NCBI GenBank assembly: GCA_948099385.1
Contig: CANUEZ040000193.1
Coordinates: forward strand, 8,166,105-8,230,104
Length of the DNA: 64,000 nt
Reading direction: 5' to 3'
Source of the DNA: Fasciola hepatica
Taxonomy: Eukaryota; Platyhelminthes; Trematoda; Plagiorchiida; Fasciolidae
The position numbers and the translations under genes were made by a program. The notes under the pieces were generated by a model, which saw only the letters and a program-made list of their open reading frames with translations, had not been told where the DNA came from and did not search any database. Shown here in pieces: positions 47,591 through 60,300 of this stretch; the first letter of the stretch is position 1; each line of letters begins with the position of its first letter.

Positions 47591-50220
47591 ATAATAAATC
47601 GAATAACCAGAAGAGACAATTTTGTTCTCATTTGTGATGTTCCATTCTATTCTATTCCAAGCTCTGTTACGATGTGAAACGAAACTCGATAGAAGGTTGT
47701 ACGAATGCGTTTGTCTCATGTGCTCTTGTCAAACAAGTGATCCTTTGTTTCCATAGTGGTTTTTTGTGGAAATGAATTTCGTACTAATCCATCAAGACAA
47801 ATGTAAATTCACATCTCATGGTTGCTCTTGACCAGGTAGTTATGGGCTTATCAACACTTCAAAAAAATCTACTCACTTTATTTTCTATGCATGAATTCCG
47901 TATGAGCTGATTTGACTGATTCTCGTTTAAATAATCAGTATATTACTGACGATGACACCAGAAACTGAGAGGGTTATGGCATTATTTGATGGAGTTCAAT
48001 TATGTAACCTGATGAATACACCGATCATTTGTCCCAACAGTGAAAAAGCTGGCAGAGGCATATACGAACAGACTTTTCAGCTCATCAGTTGGAAGGTGTT
48101 CCGCACATTGAAGTCCACACTCATTCGACCACAGCTGACGCTCCAGGTAACGCTCGTGATTATTCGGACTGGCTTTCCGTGAAAAGCCGATTCGGTTGCT
48201 GTGACGATAGAAGAAGCAAGCTTTTCGTACTTTTCGTTGAGGATCACTTGTGCGTTCGTAACAAAGAGCATCTGCCACGGCAACATGATAAACTGTGATC
48301 TATAAGGTACACAGCTTATTTTTCGTTTAGGTCTTATACTACCTTATACAGTATACAGGTCAGACGCCACATGGATGGGATTGCCACGTTCGCCAGACAA
48401 CCCATGAACTGCGCCAGTAGATATAAGCACACAAACGAGTTAATAGCATGGGCCTGGAGGCATATCCAACCTCTTTTTGTCATCAGAAGAACAGTACGCA
48501 CGATATGGAAGACGGAGAGCAGCTTACTCAAACCGGGACAAATACACGGTTCGAAAACCACTCGTTTGTCACGGACAATAGATTTACACTTCATTCGGCA
48601 CGTCATCGTTTCCTATTACTACTCAGGAACACTATTTCTTTTTTCCTCATTAGTGTGTTCCAGTAGTCGATTCACATTTTAGCTATTCAAAAAGACGTCT
48701 CAATTTATTCAACCATAGTTTAAAAGAATTATATGTGAAATTCAAACAGCTTCCCTACTCAGATTATTTTCGTATTTCCGTGTATCGATGACTGGGACAA
48801 TTAGGACATCCGATTGCACACGATACAGTAAACTGACTACGGATTTACAACAGAGATGAATCGCGATTCCATGATTCAGTGTTTAACCGTGTTCATTTGA
48901 CTCCTGCTTTCTGAACTGTGACAACGAACAAATTTTCGATCATAGACGTTTCTGTATTGTTAACGGCTCGCTGGTTTACCTTATAGTTCAACTGCTATTT
49001 GAATTATTATTTACTTGCTAACTATCATCACCCTTCTGTTCTGTCGATTCACGTGTGCGTCATATTCATGGCGCCTCTTCCGTAGTCATGCTCCTGCTTA
49101 TTCATGTAGTTTGTGTCACTTTTACCCATCAGTCCAGCACAGGTTTGTATTTCATCAGAAATAGCTTCCATGAATGTGGTTTTCCTTTCTTGTTAGTTTG
49201 TTTTGCTGATCCAATACGCCCGCTTCGAGGAAGCGACCGTTCTAGCCCACAGGAAACAGAGCTCTTGATAAGAAATAGATAGGGGAAAGATCAAATTATG
49301 CACGTGACCAGAAAGATTTCATTCAATATCGGTTTCTCGTTGGAAATAAAACTGAAAATGTAGTGAAATATTTGCTTCATTTGCCAATTATATAAATTTA
49401 CAAGTGCGAATGAATGTCTAGCTGGTGAGGACTCACTGAAAATAAAATTTATATCTAAATGACATTTTGTCTTTCAAGTGGTGAAAAACATTGCGCGGAA
49501 TTGTTCACGCTATCAACAACGAAATTCCTCACAGGAATACTCATCAGTAGGCAGAACATCAATACATCTATGTGGGCATCTGGCATATGGCCTTTTGTCT
49601 AGGCCTTAGATTCTGCACACTGACAAAATTCTCGCCTGTGAAATATATTGTTTTATCAAGCTCACTGAGGGGGAATATTAGCATATAGTCCATTATTCGA
49701 AAGTCCAAAATGACTAAGTCTTGTTCAAAATTTATGGTTCCAAATGTCCAGATTGCCTCCCGACGGCTTGATCACAAGGAATCAAAAAGTCAGCGTCATC
49801 AATACCATTTCCTTCAGAATATAATGGACAGATAAAACGCATTTCCTTGAGTAGATAAACAGGTGGGTTAACAGTTTCAACATTTTCAGAGGTAATGTGG
49901 CAGTGACATCTCCTATAATTTTGGAATTTCCGTGTTGATAAAGAGATTCGGGGTATTCATTTGTATGATCCGTTAATTGGTTGTCGCATAGCCCACCAAA
50001 TATTTCCCTTCATCATCAAAGTTCTACGGCGAGAACCAGAACACACTGTGGTAGATTTTCTCAATTATCAAAGGATTTTCTCGAACTCCCTTTTTTCATG
50101 AAACTTATTTACTAGAAATAACGGTACTTGAAAACCAATACCAATGCGCTTCCTTCTGATGGCACTTATCGTCCCGTTTCTCGGCAAGAAAGCATTCTCT
50201 GTTTGCAAGTTATTCCAAAT

Positions 50221-50290
50221 TGCGATCTGTGGCGCAGAGCTTTCACTTGGCACTTCGGAGGTCAGAGGTTCTAATCCTCGAACGACGATA
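50221..50290 (+). repeat. tRNA-derived SINE head, copy 2
   Basis: Plus-strand partner of the copy at 21,372-21,443. A-box position TGGCGCAGAGC (50,230-50,240), B box GGTTCTAATCC (50,267-50,277) in a T-arm-like hairpin. The sequence between reads CTTGGCACTTCGGAGGTC, anticodon-arm-like. The two copies differ at very few positions. Confidence 0.6.
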
Positions 50291-50669
50291 TTTTTCGTGG
50301 TAGGAGGAAATCCATTGTGATTCGGTTAGTGACCACATCTGACATATTGGGATCTTAAGCGGTCCCCCACTTCAAGCCGAACAGTCTGGTTTCCGGTTAT
50401 CTGTAATTGTGCAGTTGGCTTTTGTGGCTATGGGACCTCATATCACTTAAGCTGCATTCATGAATAAGCTCGTATTTTCCTAAAAAAGAGCCAAAATATT
50501 TCCTGATAAAATGAATCCAATGAGCTCCGCATTGCGACTGCGTCAATTTGTCTGTAGGCTCGGCCAAGGGAAGAACACGAATGTGAAATCGTGGCTCCCG
50601 AAGTGTTCTGCCTCCTCGAAATGATAAATCTAGCAATCTGTCTCCTCTCCTGGAATATTTATGCACCCA

Positions 50670-51130
50670 GTGCCACAGTTAAGTATGCGGACTACTGAGA
50701 AACAAGCCACGCAGATGTTTTAGTTTTAGTTCAACATTTTTGTCATTCTGAGGCTGCCAACGTATGATAGAGTCCTTACATCCCAACAAGCTGCACAAGG
50801 CTGTTTCCGACAGTTCAGTATTCCAGTCTCAACACCTCGACCACTGGAGTACGGGGAGCGTCACTTGCCGGACAAGCCTTGGCATGATCAGATCGCATGT
50901 TTTCCAAATTATTCATAGAGGTTCTCGGGAAACTTGTGCCTGGCGGTATTTCCAGCACTGTTCAGGAATGTTGTACTACTCGACTGCCCAGTCAGCAGTA
51001 GAAATGAAATTGACGGCGACTAATCCAGCCCATATCTAGATGATCTCCTTTCATACTTTGCACATCCAAATGCAACCAAGAGTGCTGCGGAATTGTTCCA
51101 AATGAGCCGGTGGCCTGTTGTCCGGCTGGA
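50670..51130. other. Insertion between repeat blocks of the inverted copy
   Basis: Copy A passes directly from the sequence matching 50,601-50,669 to that matching 51,131 onwards (around A 33,210-33,220). These 460 bases are therefore extra here. The 91-codon frame at 50,764-51,039 is unassigned. By position it lies upstream of the BEL/Pao RT and could be lost gag or protease sequence that A has deleted. Confidence 0.4.
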
Positions 51131-51599
51131 AATTTAGGCCTCAGTTACCCCAAATCTTATTTTATCCCCTGATGAGCGGTTCGTCGAGGTGTGGCCGCTA
51201 ATGCGTGCTTCAGATTTTTGGGGACACGGGTGAGAGGTGGGAAACCGATGGAGACCAATGAAATGGAGGATGCCTTATGGGACACCACAGTCTACCACCA
51301 CACAGACGATACCTCCCAAGCAATAACGAGTATTCCATCGAAGTAATTTATTCCCAAACGCTATCGGGCTAGAATCAAACACCACGAAAACTGAAGGTAA
51401 ATAATCTTACTCATGGCCATCAGCACAAAAGCTGTCCATCAATGACCAGCCCTTAGAGTGCGTTCCATCATTCACGTATTTAGATTCTACGATGCTTCCG
51501 ATCGATCAGCTATGATATGTGATGTATTCATGAAGCCGCCTCGTCGTCTAGTAGGAGATAGTTGCGTGTAAGTTAAGTAAAGAAAAAAATAATTGTATC

Positions 51600-53965
51600 G
51601 ATGATCTACCGTGGCGTATTGATAGAAATGAGCTTCCATTTAGTCACCCAGTTGTAAACCATCGTTTGTCGTTTCTCAAGATATGTCTGGACTGGAATTT
51701 GAAAATACTCTCAAAGTACAATCAAGTTATTCGCGGTCATGATTGAAAAGGATGAATGACATATATAGTTCCACAAGAAGATGCCCAAGAAAACGTTTTT
51801 ACCTGCCACCCCATAACGTCTTAATTTCGAATAAGCTCGGGAAGGTCCGAGTGGTATTCGACTGTGCGGCTGTTCGTGAGAGCATTTCACTCAACGAAGT
51901 CCTAACACGAGAATCTGATCCAACTGATCATTTGTTAGGAGTAGCCGTCAGGTTCCGTTGATGTGTCGTAGCAGTTTCGCTCGAATTGAATAGATATTCC
52001 AGCAAATTAGGGTTCCAAATTGTTACATGTGATCTGTAGGCTTCCTTTACTAGTCAGATTACGATGTGAGAATTAGTGGGATTGTTTACGAAAAGAAAGC
52101 TCATCCGTTTGGCACCAGTTATTCATCGTTTTGTGCCACGCTGTCCTTAAGAAGAGCTGCCGAGGACGGCAACCTTGACTTTTTTCATCAGTATTATATG
52201 CGCTGACTATCAACTTTTGTCTGGACGGTTGTTTGTTGTCACTGTTGTATGAGGATTAATTGCGATAATTCAAACAGATAGGCAACACTCAACTGAATGG
52301 ATGTCGTTAAGACCTAGATTTCGAGCAAAATTGATGAACGGAAAAAATCGAGTACGTACTTCAAATTTTACCAGCAGATCATCGTGGGCCATAAAGCATT
52401 AGGTTTCCAGTGGGATATTCAGTATGACTATTGTCTGCTTTCAATTCATTTATCCGAGGTTCCAATTACGACGAGGGAATAACTATGATGTTTCGCTTCA
52501 TTTTTGATCCATAATCGTTTGTAGTGCCCATTTTTTGCCTCATCAAAAGATACTTCATGATGTTCGTCCCCAAAATCTAGAGTAGGTCACTGAAAGAACA
52601 AAGAATGTCAAAATGTCGGTACAATTACAGTATGCAACAGGGAAATCTCGGATATTTTTAGCCACTTGGTGGTTTTATAAGACTTAGGATTGCTCTATTT
52701 ACGATGCTCCAAACAACTACTGTCAGGCTGGGACCGTTGTCTTTGTTCGAAGTGTCAGAAGCCGCGGGAACTGTAGTCGAGATGATCCAGGCATTCAATT
52801 TCGAAGAAATTAGATTGGTGGAAATAAATCCCGATAGATGCGCTAAAACTCTCAACATGAACATGTTAGAACCAAGGCTGCTCGACTGTAAACGATATCT
52901 TTGTACTAGTACGTTGATGGTTCTACCATCTCGTTCACAATTCACTGAACATTTGAAGCAACACCACTAGCGGATTCCAGGATATATAGGCACGGGTCAT
53001 GTTTGAACTCGCATCAGGAAAGACTTCTGTCCTCAGTGAGTGCCTTATATGCCCAACCCACAGCTCAAAAAATAACACTTTTGACTGATTGCCTATGGCA
53101 AGGTGGGGGCTATCTCTTTGTGGAATACGGTGTCAATTATTTCGGACTGTTTCGTATCATGGTAGATTTCATTGAATACAACAGATATGCGTGTCGAGCA
53201 ATAAACTTGGAAATCGCATATAATATGACTGCGAGTATATTTCTCATGGCAATGATATGGTTTTAAGCCAGACGCAGTATACCTGAGGTGATGTAAAGTG
53301 ATGGTGGATCTGACGTTGAGGCCGCAGAATGTGCATTGAAAACTGCGTCGTTTGCTGTGTTAATCGTGAAATTATTCAATTGGGTGCGTTACGCTATGAA
53401 ATTGATTGTTACATTCAGCCACGAGGTGCAAACTATGTGGAGGCTAGACTGATATTGTCGGCAGTCAGTTCACACCAACCACTAAACGGCTAGGAATATT
53501 CGACATACATGTTGAAATTTGGACGTATCATCAAACATAGATGTTCAGTCTCCGTGTGTGGAGACCCAGGGCACCCACACGCACTTTGACTTAGTGATTT
53601 ATAATTGCTTCCCTCAACACATCCCTTTGTGCAGGGAAGACCAAGTCAGTAGAAACTTGAACCAAAATTGACGTCAAGCAAAACATCTAGATGCGATTTT
53701 TAGGATAAGTTGGAGTCGTGAATATCCCCTACATTACCGGCTTAAAGATGAATCGGACTTGTAAGTGGGGGGGAGACGTGATTCCGATTACTGATGGAAT
53801 TGCAGCATACAGCATATGGCACAAAACAATCTATACTGAAATGTTTTCGGCTAATGATGAGTATGTTCGACAAATCTAGTGTGGGAACCGCATCATATAT
53901 TGACGGTGGGGATATAGAATAATTCTGTTTCTTAAGAAGTACGAGGGAACTGGAGGAAAATACAA
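51600..53965 (+). pseudogene. BEL/Pao pol, best-preserved copy
   Basis: RT, RNase H and integrase of a BEL/Pao LTR retrotransposon, in order on the plus strand. DDLPWRIDRNELPF (51,600-51,641) and LSKYNQVIRGHD lead into the RT entry KLGKVRVVFDCAA (about 51,833-51,871). A linker with QFTEHLKQHH and a CLIC pair (about 53,041-53,052) is the integrase zinc region. GVNYFGLFRIM (about 53,126-53,158) and INLEIAYNMTASIFLMAM (about 53,204-53,257) surround the first catalytic Asp region. After a frameshift come SIPEVM, a stop and SDGGSD (53,276-53,314) for the second. GANYVEAR (about 53,426-53,449) stands at the GASHxGG region with the third acidic residue. The C-terminus includes SANDEYVRQI (about 53,850-53,879). 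Many shifts and stops, so inactive. Copy A carries the same element with a deletion. Confidence 0.85.
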
Positions 53966-54251
53966 GTAACGTGATGCAATCATTTCGTTTGCTCTCGCCC
54001 ACTGCTTACGTAAAACATTTCAGTTTATATATCGCACAACGATGAAAATGATACAATTAATTGGGTTAGATTGAAAGCTACAACAAGGAGTTCGATAGGG
54101 GGAGATCGGGGTGCTTTCGGTTGGTGCCATAACAAACAAGCACTTGTGCCAACCATTTGTTGTGCACAAATCACTGACGGATGCATTCTGATGAACTTCG
54201 CTTCGGTGAATGCTCACAGCTCCAAATTGGGATTGCGCAACACAATTTTAG

Positions 54252-54580
54252 GGGAGTAGGTCGAGTCAGCTTTTTGACCTGATGCAAATAAACGTTGCAC
54301 AATGAAAGAATCCGAAGATGTGACGTTTTAGTGGCATGTGCTCGTTAGTCTCTTCGACTATGCACGGACCGACACTCCGTCACTGTGATGCCTCGCATAA
54401 ATCCGATATGGCAACCAGAGTAGTGTTTCCCACGACCCATGATATGGAAAACACGATTCATAGGGAGGAAGTGATCAGGATGAATTGCCAGAGTGTGTGT
54501 GTAGCATGCACGTGCAACTGTCAAATTACTACCGTGCTTGAAAGCGAGAATTCGTATGAACAATTGTATGTTAAGCAAAT
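54252..54580 (+). repeat. Purine tract and LTR-like sequence after BEL/Pao pol
   Basis: After the BEL/Pao C-terminus the plus strand shows AATTTTAGGGGAGTAGG (54,244-54,260), a polypurine-tract-like run. About 15 bases on comes TGACCTGATGC (54,275), the start of the LTR-like sequence also seen at 30,179 (minus). It ends near 54,580 and recurs inverted at 55,892-55,235. Confidence 0.45.
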
Positions 54581-54779
54581 AAACGAGGCTGATCTCTGTT
54601 ACAAGATTTCCGCTTGCTTTCCTCGGTTTTCGATGTTGCTCGATAAACCTATCGGGATATCAATTGGCAAGCAACGTTCCTCCTATAAACTCCTATTCAT
54701 TTTGCACTTATTCTTTGATGCAGATTTCCCAAGCTCCGTTGAGCGGGATTCGAACCAAACCATGATTGTAGGTCTTCGG

Positions 54780-54837
54780 TGCGAAACTGGAGAATTGCAA
54801 ACGGCGACCTTCCTAAGTTACTTTGAAACATATAGTG
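54780..54837 (+). repeat. 58-bp motif, internal copy
   Basis: Begins TGCGAAACTGGAGAATTGCA and ends ACATATAGTGC. A slightly diverged direct copy lies at the repeat breakpoint, 57,327-57,385. Copy A has a shortened form near 29,650-29,680. Confidence 0.65.
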
Positions 54838-55234
54838 CGTTGCAACATTTTAACTGAAACCTGAATATTATAACATCTAAAGCGGGTAGGCTATTGACTA
54901 GTTCTTCTTCGTGAGCAATAGAGGGATTAGGTAGAATAGAACAAATGAGGTTCCTTCAACTAGATAGGGAATCAAGCAGTGTAATCATGGAGAGGATATG
55001 CACACATAAAAGATGGAAGACATGCCTTCAGACATAAAATCTTTCAAACGGGACACTACATTGGATAACAACATCCTGACAGAGAAACAAATGATATCAA
55101 GACATCCTCAAATTCTGAACTTAAATGGAATCTTATCCGAAAACATTATAAACAATTCAAAACAATTGAGAAACAGGCGCTTTATTAGACAGGATCACCA
55201 AAAGTTCAAAAGACATGAGTTTATTTGCAGCATT

Positions 55235-55892
55235 ATGCATATCACAAACTGGCTCATTATCAAGCACGGTTGTCATTTGACCGTTGCACGTTTACATTAC
55301 AATCACGATCTCGCAATGCACGCTAATTATTTCCACCCTAATAATTGTGTTCCCCATCTTTTGAGTCGCGGGAAGCGATAATCGGATTGTCGCGTAATTT
55401 CATGCGAAGCATCAAAGTGACGGACGCGTGGTCCGTGCATAGTCGAAAAGACTGACGAACACGTGCAACTGAGCAACTGAGTTTCAACCGACGCGACGCA
55501 TCAAATACAATCAACAGAAGCAAGTTTCTATGGTTTTACTATTAACAGGTGACCTTTTTTTAATGAAGAATATGTATATCCTAAGTCAGCCATAAGACAC
55601 TCACACACACTGTGGTGCAACCCCTTCAGTTACTGAATACCAACATGTCAGGATTGCAAAAGTCATTCAGACAGGCTTGCCGAACCAATGTCTCACATGT
55701 TTTCTAACAGTTAGCTTAAAGCTACGGTGACGCATCCACAGGCAGAACGGATAGCTGCTTGGCTCAACCAGCGTCGGAGAACATAACCAAATGGTTGGCA
55801 AATTCGATCCCACCGCGCAATGTGGCCAAAGAGAATAACGTCAGAGCTTTGGTCTCTTTCAATTGCGAAGTGCCTAACTGAATCAGGTCACA
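55235..55892 (-). repeat. LTR-like sequence, inverted relative to 54,275
   Basis: Starts (minus strand) at 55,892 with TGTGACCTGATTCAG and ends near 55,235. Part of it (55,250-55,470) forms an inverted repeat with 54,570-54,340, separated by about 0.7 kb. The corresponding sequences are 28,577-29,235 in copy A and 62,670-63,325 in copy C. Confidence 0.5.
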
Positions 55893-57326
55893 AACTTGAC
55901 CCGACCGAATTCCTTAAGTTGATGTTGCTCATGTTGATGATGAGCTTAGCACACAATACGCTCTTACATTTGCAGCTGCTTGAATTATTCAGAGATAATA
56001 CCGTTCTCTAATTAGGCAATACAAATATCTTCTAATTTAGGTCGTAAGAAGAATAGAATTTAAACTTCTTTTATAAAATGCGAGCAGGCTCCTTGAAAAT
56101 GAAGCTGGATGTTGTTTATACATAAGCAGATGGGTTCTTTGGTTTATCTCCCAATATTCTACTGGGTTTTCTCTGTTTTCTATATAATGTCCTTATATTT
56201 TTGATAGTTTCTACGAAAGACATTCACTGGTACAGAAGACACATTGAGTGAGTACACCCGAATGTTTGACGCATTTGTGTGTTTTTTGAAAACATGCAGC
56301 CTAAGTATTATGACCTCCGGCGGGTTAAATTCGATACTCACATTTCATCACGTTTCTATCACATGATGTAACAAGGTGCTCATGTCCAAAACTGAAATCA
56401 AACTTATCCCATCCCGAAATGTTTTATGTAAACCACGAATAGGATCTAGGATTTGGTAACTGGATGTATTCTTTCAACCTAAAATTTGAATTCAATTAGA
56501 TCTGTAAAGGTATAAAATCACGTTGGAAATAGAATCCACAAATTGTTTGCTTTTCTCAGACGCATCACAATCACATTAATTCGATGGTTTACTAGGACGT
56601 TCACTTACTCAGAAGGATACTTCATCAAGTCCCTGCACACTCTATCACCGATTCGTATTATTGAGACAGAAAAGGCAACTTCTATAGTGATTGATCACTA
56701 TTGTAATTGAGATATGTCCTATAAAGAAAACGTAGAAGGGTGAAATCATTTCTCATTCCGAATATACACTCCGAGTGCTTCATCCACAAAGGTACGAAGA
56801 ATTACGATAGCACACCATGTCATCAAGCAGTCGAAAAACAATCTGTCTACCCATGAGTTCAATTGAGAGGTGGCAGTAAAGCAGATGTGGTAAACAGTCG
56901 ATATCAATCGCGTGTTAGCCATATCCGAAGTCAGAACGATGAATTACGCTGCCGGAATCCATGTTTTGTTCACTTCTCGATTATTTCTCATTTACGAATG
57001 AAACGCAGAATATCCGTACATTTCCAGCTGTCAGTGTGGGGTGGGTGACGTTTGTCGAACAAAAGGAAGACCGTCTTGACACATAAAGGCGTATCACCCA
57101 ACTCGGTTAAACAAAATACAAGTGAAGAGCGGACAAGCGACAATTACCATCTTTTACATGGAATCCGACCATACGATCAATAATAATGGAGCCTCTCTTC
57201 CCATATAAACTGTCAAAGTAAGAGCAACAAGAAATGCCAACCGCTAGATCTTGGCAACCGTCGATTGAGTCTCGATCCGCACGAAACAACACCACATTAT
57301 GTGTTCAGAAGAAACACAAAATAGTG

Positions 57327-57385
57327 TGCGATACTGGAGAATCGCAAATAGCGACCTTCTTAAGATACTTTGAGACATATAGTCC
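57327..57385 (+). repeat. 59-bp motif at macro-repeat breakpoint
   Basis: Begins TGCGATACTGGAGAATCGCA and ends ACATATAGTCC, exactly between the end of the inverted copy (A position about 27,141) and the start of copy C (A position about 23,350). It is a diverged direct copy of 54,780-54,837, and neither neighbour has it at this place in copy A. Confidence 0.65.
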
Positions 57386-57394
57386 TTCGGACTG

Positions 57395-60300
57395 GATTCC
57401 TTGAGATAAATAGTCAGCTTATCGAATGATGGATATGTATTTGTGGAAGAACAATGGCTGTAAACTTGTCACGAATTAGTATGCTTTGATAATTGACCGA
57501 GTTCTGGTTGGATCGACTGTCGAGCGATGAGGTTTCCATGCCCATTTGCAATGAAGACGCTGCTCGCTCGTTTAGATCGGTGGACAGATTACATCAATAA
57601 CTGAGTCGTGTCTGATCAACTCTCCATTTGGTAAACCTTCCCATGACCGACTATTCCACTGGTCAGCTAAATGTTTCCCAATTTATTTGACGTCAGCTTC
57701 GATTTCGCTGACCTCATTTCTTTCATTCTGTGGTTGCATATTTGATTTGTTTACCCAACCCTCAGTTGGTATTACGGAATTTTCGTTTCGAGGGACACCA
57801 TTTGGTTTCAGAATTTGATCGACCATACAAAGTTTGGTTTGTTAATAATTGACCTATTGCGTGCAAAAATGACCTCAGAGGTCAAACCTGGACTGTATTT
57901 GCATGTGCAAAGTAAAAGTCTTTGATCGTTCAAGGGATTCATTGTGGCCTCGATAGAGTTGAGGAAAAGACCGTTATCTGGCCACCTTATTTACCTGAAC
58001 TGACGTTTCTGTTTCTATCGACCTATCTATCAAATCCGACTGTACTCAGTCACGGTTCGTTTTCTGATTCGTCGTTGCGATAGTTTGCGTTCCTTGTGTT
58101 TCTCGTATCCGTACCGTTTCGGTTCCACGTTGAACAGAATACATTGTCACATGTTTCCCCTGGAATGCATCTTCTCTATTCGTTCAACAGAGAGGATTAC
58201 GTTGGAATTTCGATGTGAGACCGGAATAAAGACACGTTCATAAGCCACGCTTAAGCGTCTCCCGAAAGATGATGTTTAGCTTTTTAAGTCATTTAGTGGT
58301 ATAATTTGCGGCGTAGTCAGTGATTATGCTCCCATATTGCATCTGTCGCTTAATCTGCTAATCCTAATACGACAACGAAACAATAAGTTGAAAGTTATAC
58401 TCGACAGACAGAAAATGAACGCAACCAGTGGTACCAGGTTTGTGGCTGGTGAACGAGATGAACATCCAAGTGATCGATCACGATCTGCATTGTGCAGGCA
58501 CGGAAAAGAGCTGTCCAATAAAAAGCAAATCATTGGAGAAGGAAGTATTCTTCCGTGGTTATTTCCTACGATAATTAGTTAAAATAATCCCTTCGGAATT
58601 AACGCATAGAGAACGAAGTGAGTAGATTTTATTGCAGAATGGATAAGCCAGTATATATTTTGTCGAGAGCAACCAGGCGATGTGAATTTACATTTGTCTT
58701 GATGGATTGGTACGAAATTGGGTTCCTCAGGGAATCACCATTGAAACACATGCTCGCTCGTTTGGCAGGATCACATGGAACCAACCCATTCGTGCAATCG
58801 TGTACCGAATTTCTTTTCACAGTCACAGTCACACAGTTTGAAATAGAACAGAATGGAACAGAGGCATAAAATTACAAATGGGAACATCCTAGCCATGAGT
58901 CACAGCTGTCACCCACTCAGCTCGTTTCTTCGAGTACGCCGATGAAAATAAATCACAAGAACAAAAATTTCCCAGCATTCTATTCTTGTGGTAAAAACTC
59001 ACAAATGTGTAGATTGCATTCATTCCACTGTGTATTCACGTATTCTAGAATACAGCACCGTTGTTGAATCTACTCGTCCTACACGAATAAACTATGTGAA
59101 TTATCACGGTTTTAGAGAACTTGCATTGATCATTACATACAGGCATTGCTGTCTGGAAAGTTCATCGATTGGCATTTCAAATTTCTGAAGTCCAACAGTT
59201 GGTTGCTTCGCAATCTGTTATTTCTTCATTCATACTTAGGTGTATGTTCGCGATGTTTCCTTATTGTTCTGCCGTATTTATTTCCGTCTGTTGAAAAGAG
59301 ACTGTATCACTGTTGGTAGAGGCCTGTACAAAATCGATCTTGTTTCTGGACGTATGCGATAAGCATATACCATCATCCACTTCATTTGTCAGAAATATCA
59401 AAACGGACTGTTCAAGGATGAAGTATTATCTGAAACGTCAACACTTTTTGACATACGGAGACTTTCTTCATATGTTCAGTTAAACATGCTCAAATCAGTT
59501 TAATAATAAATTCATAGAGAAAAATCGAAAAATAAAGAATTTGGTAATTCAGAACCTGGCAAAGAACGCGGCATGAATACTATCAGCATTTTTTTGTTCT
59601 CTGATAGAACCTCCCATGGGTCTGTTGATATGTTCAATAAAACGTGTTGTCGAAATGACAAAACAGACGCGACAGAGCGAGTAGTCTCTTCAATGACCGG
59701 ATCTCCTTTATATAGAAATAATAAAATGGTTGCTAAGGTTTCGAAATCCTGTAACGTTGTGAAGGACAGTTGACCATCTAGAATAATCTCCGTTCAAATA
59801 TAAGGTTACCTATCCACAACGAACACTGAGGAAATGGACCAATTAAAGACCTGTCTATAAGGACTCTATCTATTCTGCACGGAAATTGTTCCAGAGATGT
59901 GCAAGATAAGCACAGTATAAACAATGTTTCTTGGCTAGAGTAGATTTGTACGACAGAGCCACTGGAGGGACAAATCAATGGATTCATTGAAACGCTGATG
60001 TCAACCGCGTATCCAGCATAATTCCTGGCAAATGATTATCAAATCAAGCTGATAAAGAATAGTCTTCCACTGTTCTTGGAAGTGGAATTATAAATTGCTC
60101 ATAAATGACACGTTATGATCAACCAAATCAGCAAACGTTTGAAGCTAAAATTCAGGCGCATCTAATATACTGCCGAACCTGTAATTATGTTCACGTTATT
60201 CCCCGGTCACACGTCATACAATGAACCAACACAGCCAAATGTGCCTTGAGAAAGGAACTCGACACCATTGCATCATCGATCGATGAGAGATCACTGACTG

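Larger units (their letters stand above)
54562..57304 (-). repeat. Left arm of large inverted repeat (palindrome)
   Basis: Mirror partner of 61,258-64,000. Matching positions add up to 118,562 for six separate ORFs across the arm, so there are no net indels over 2,743 bp, and in every stretch I compared the bases were identical. Identity breaks sharply at 57,304/61,258 and the homologous sequence further in is diverged. The outer limit is not visible because the window ends. Confidence 0.9.
46250..57330 (-). repeat. Macro-repeat, inverted and circularly permuted copy
   Basis: 46,260-50,582 is the inverse of copy A from about 25,350 to 21,086, with a deletion at about 47,930 (A 23,140-24,490 missing) and an insertion around 46,640-47,590. 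50,601-57,330 is the inverse of A from 33,283 to 27,140. Read on the minus strand, the end of the A unit (33,283) therefore runs straight into its start (21,086) at 50,582-50,600. In copy A those two points are 12.2 kb apart. This is what a copy cut out of a tandem or circular array of the unit would look like. Confidence 0.8.

Noticed and set aside
54336..54857. 173-codon ORF, the longest open frame of the window, as a candidate gene.
   Set aside because: It runs through the LTR-like sequence and into the palindrome arm. The corresponding frame in copy A (30,092-29,745) is shorter, with a different end, and there is no recognisable domain.
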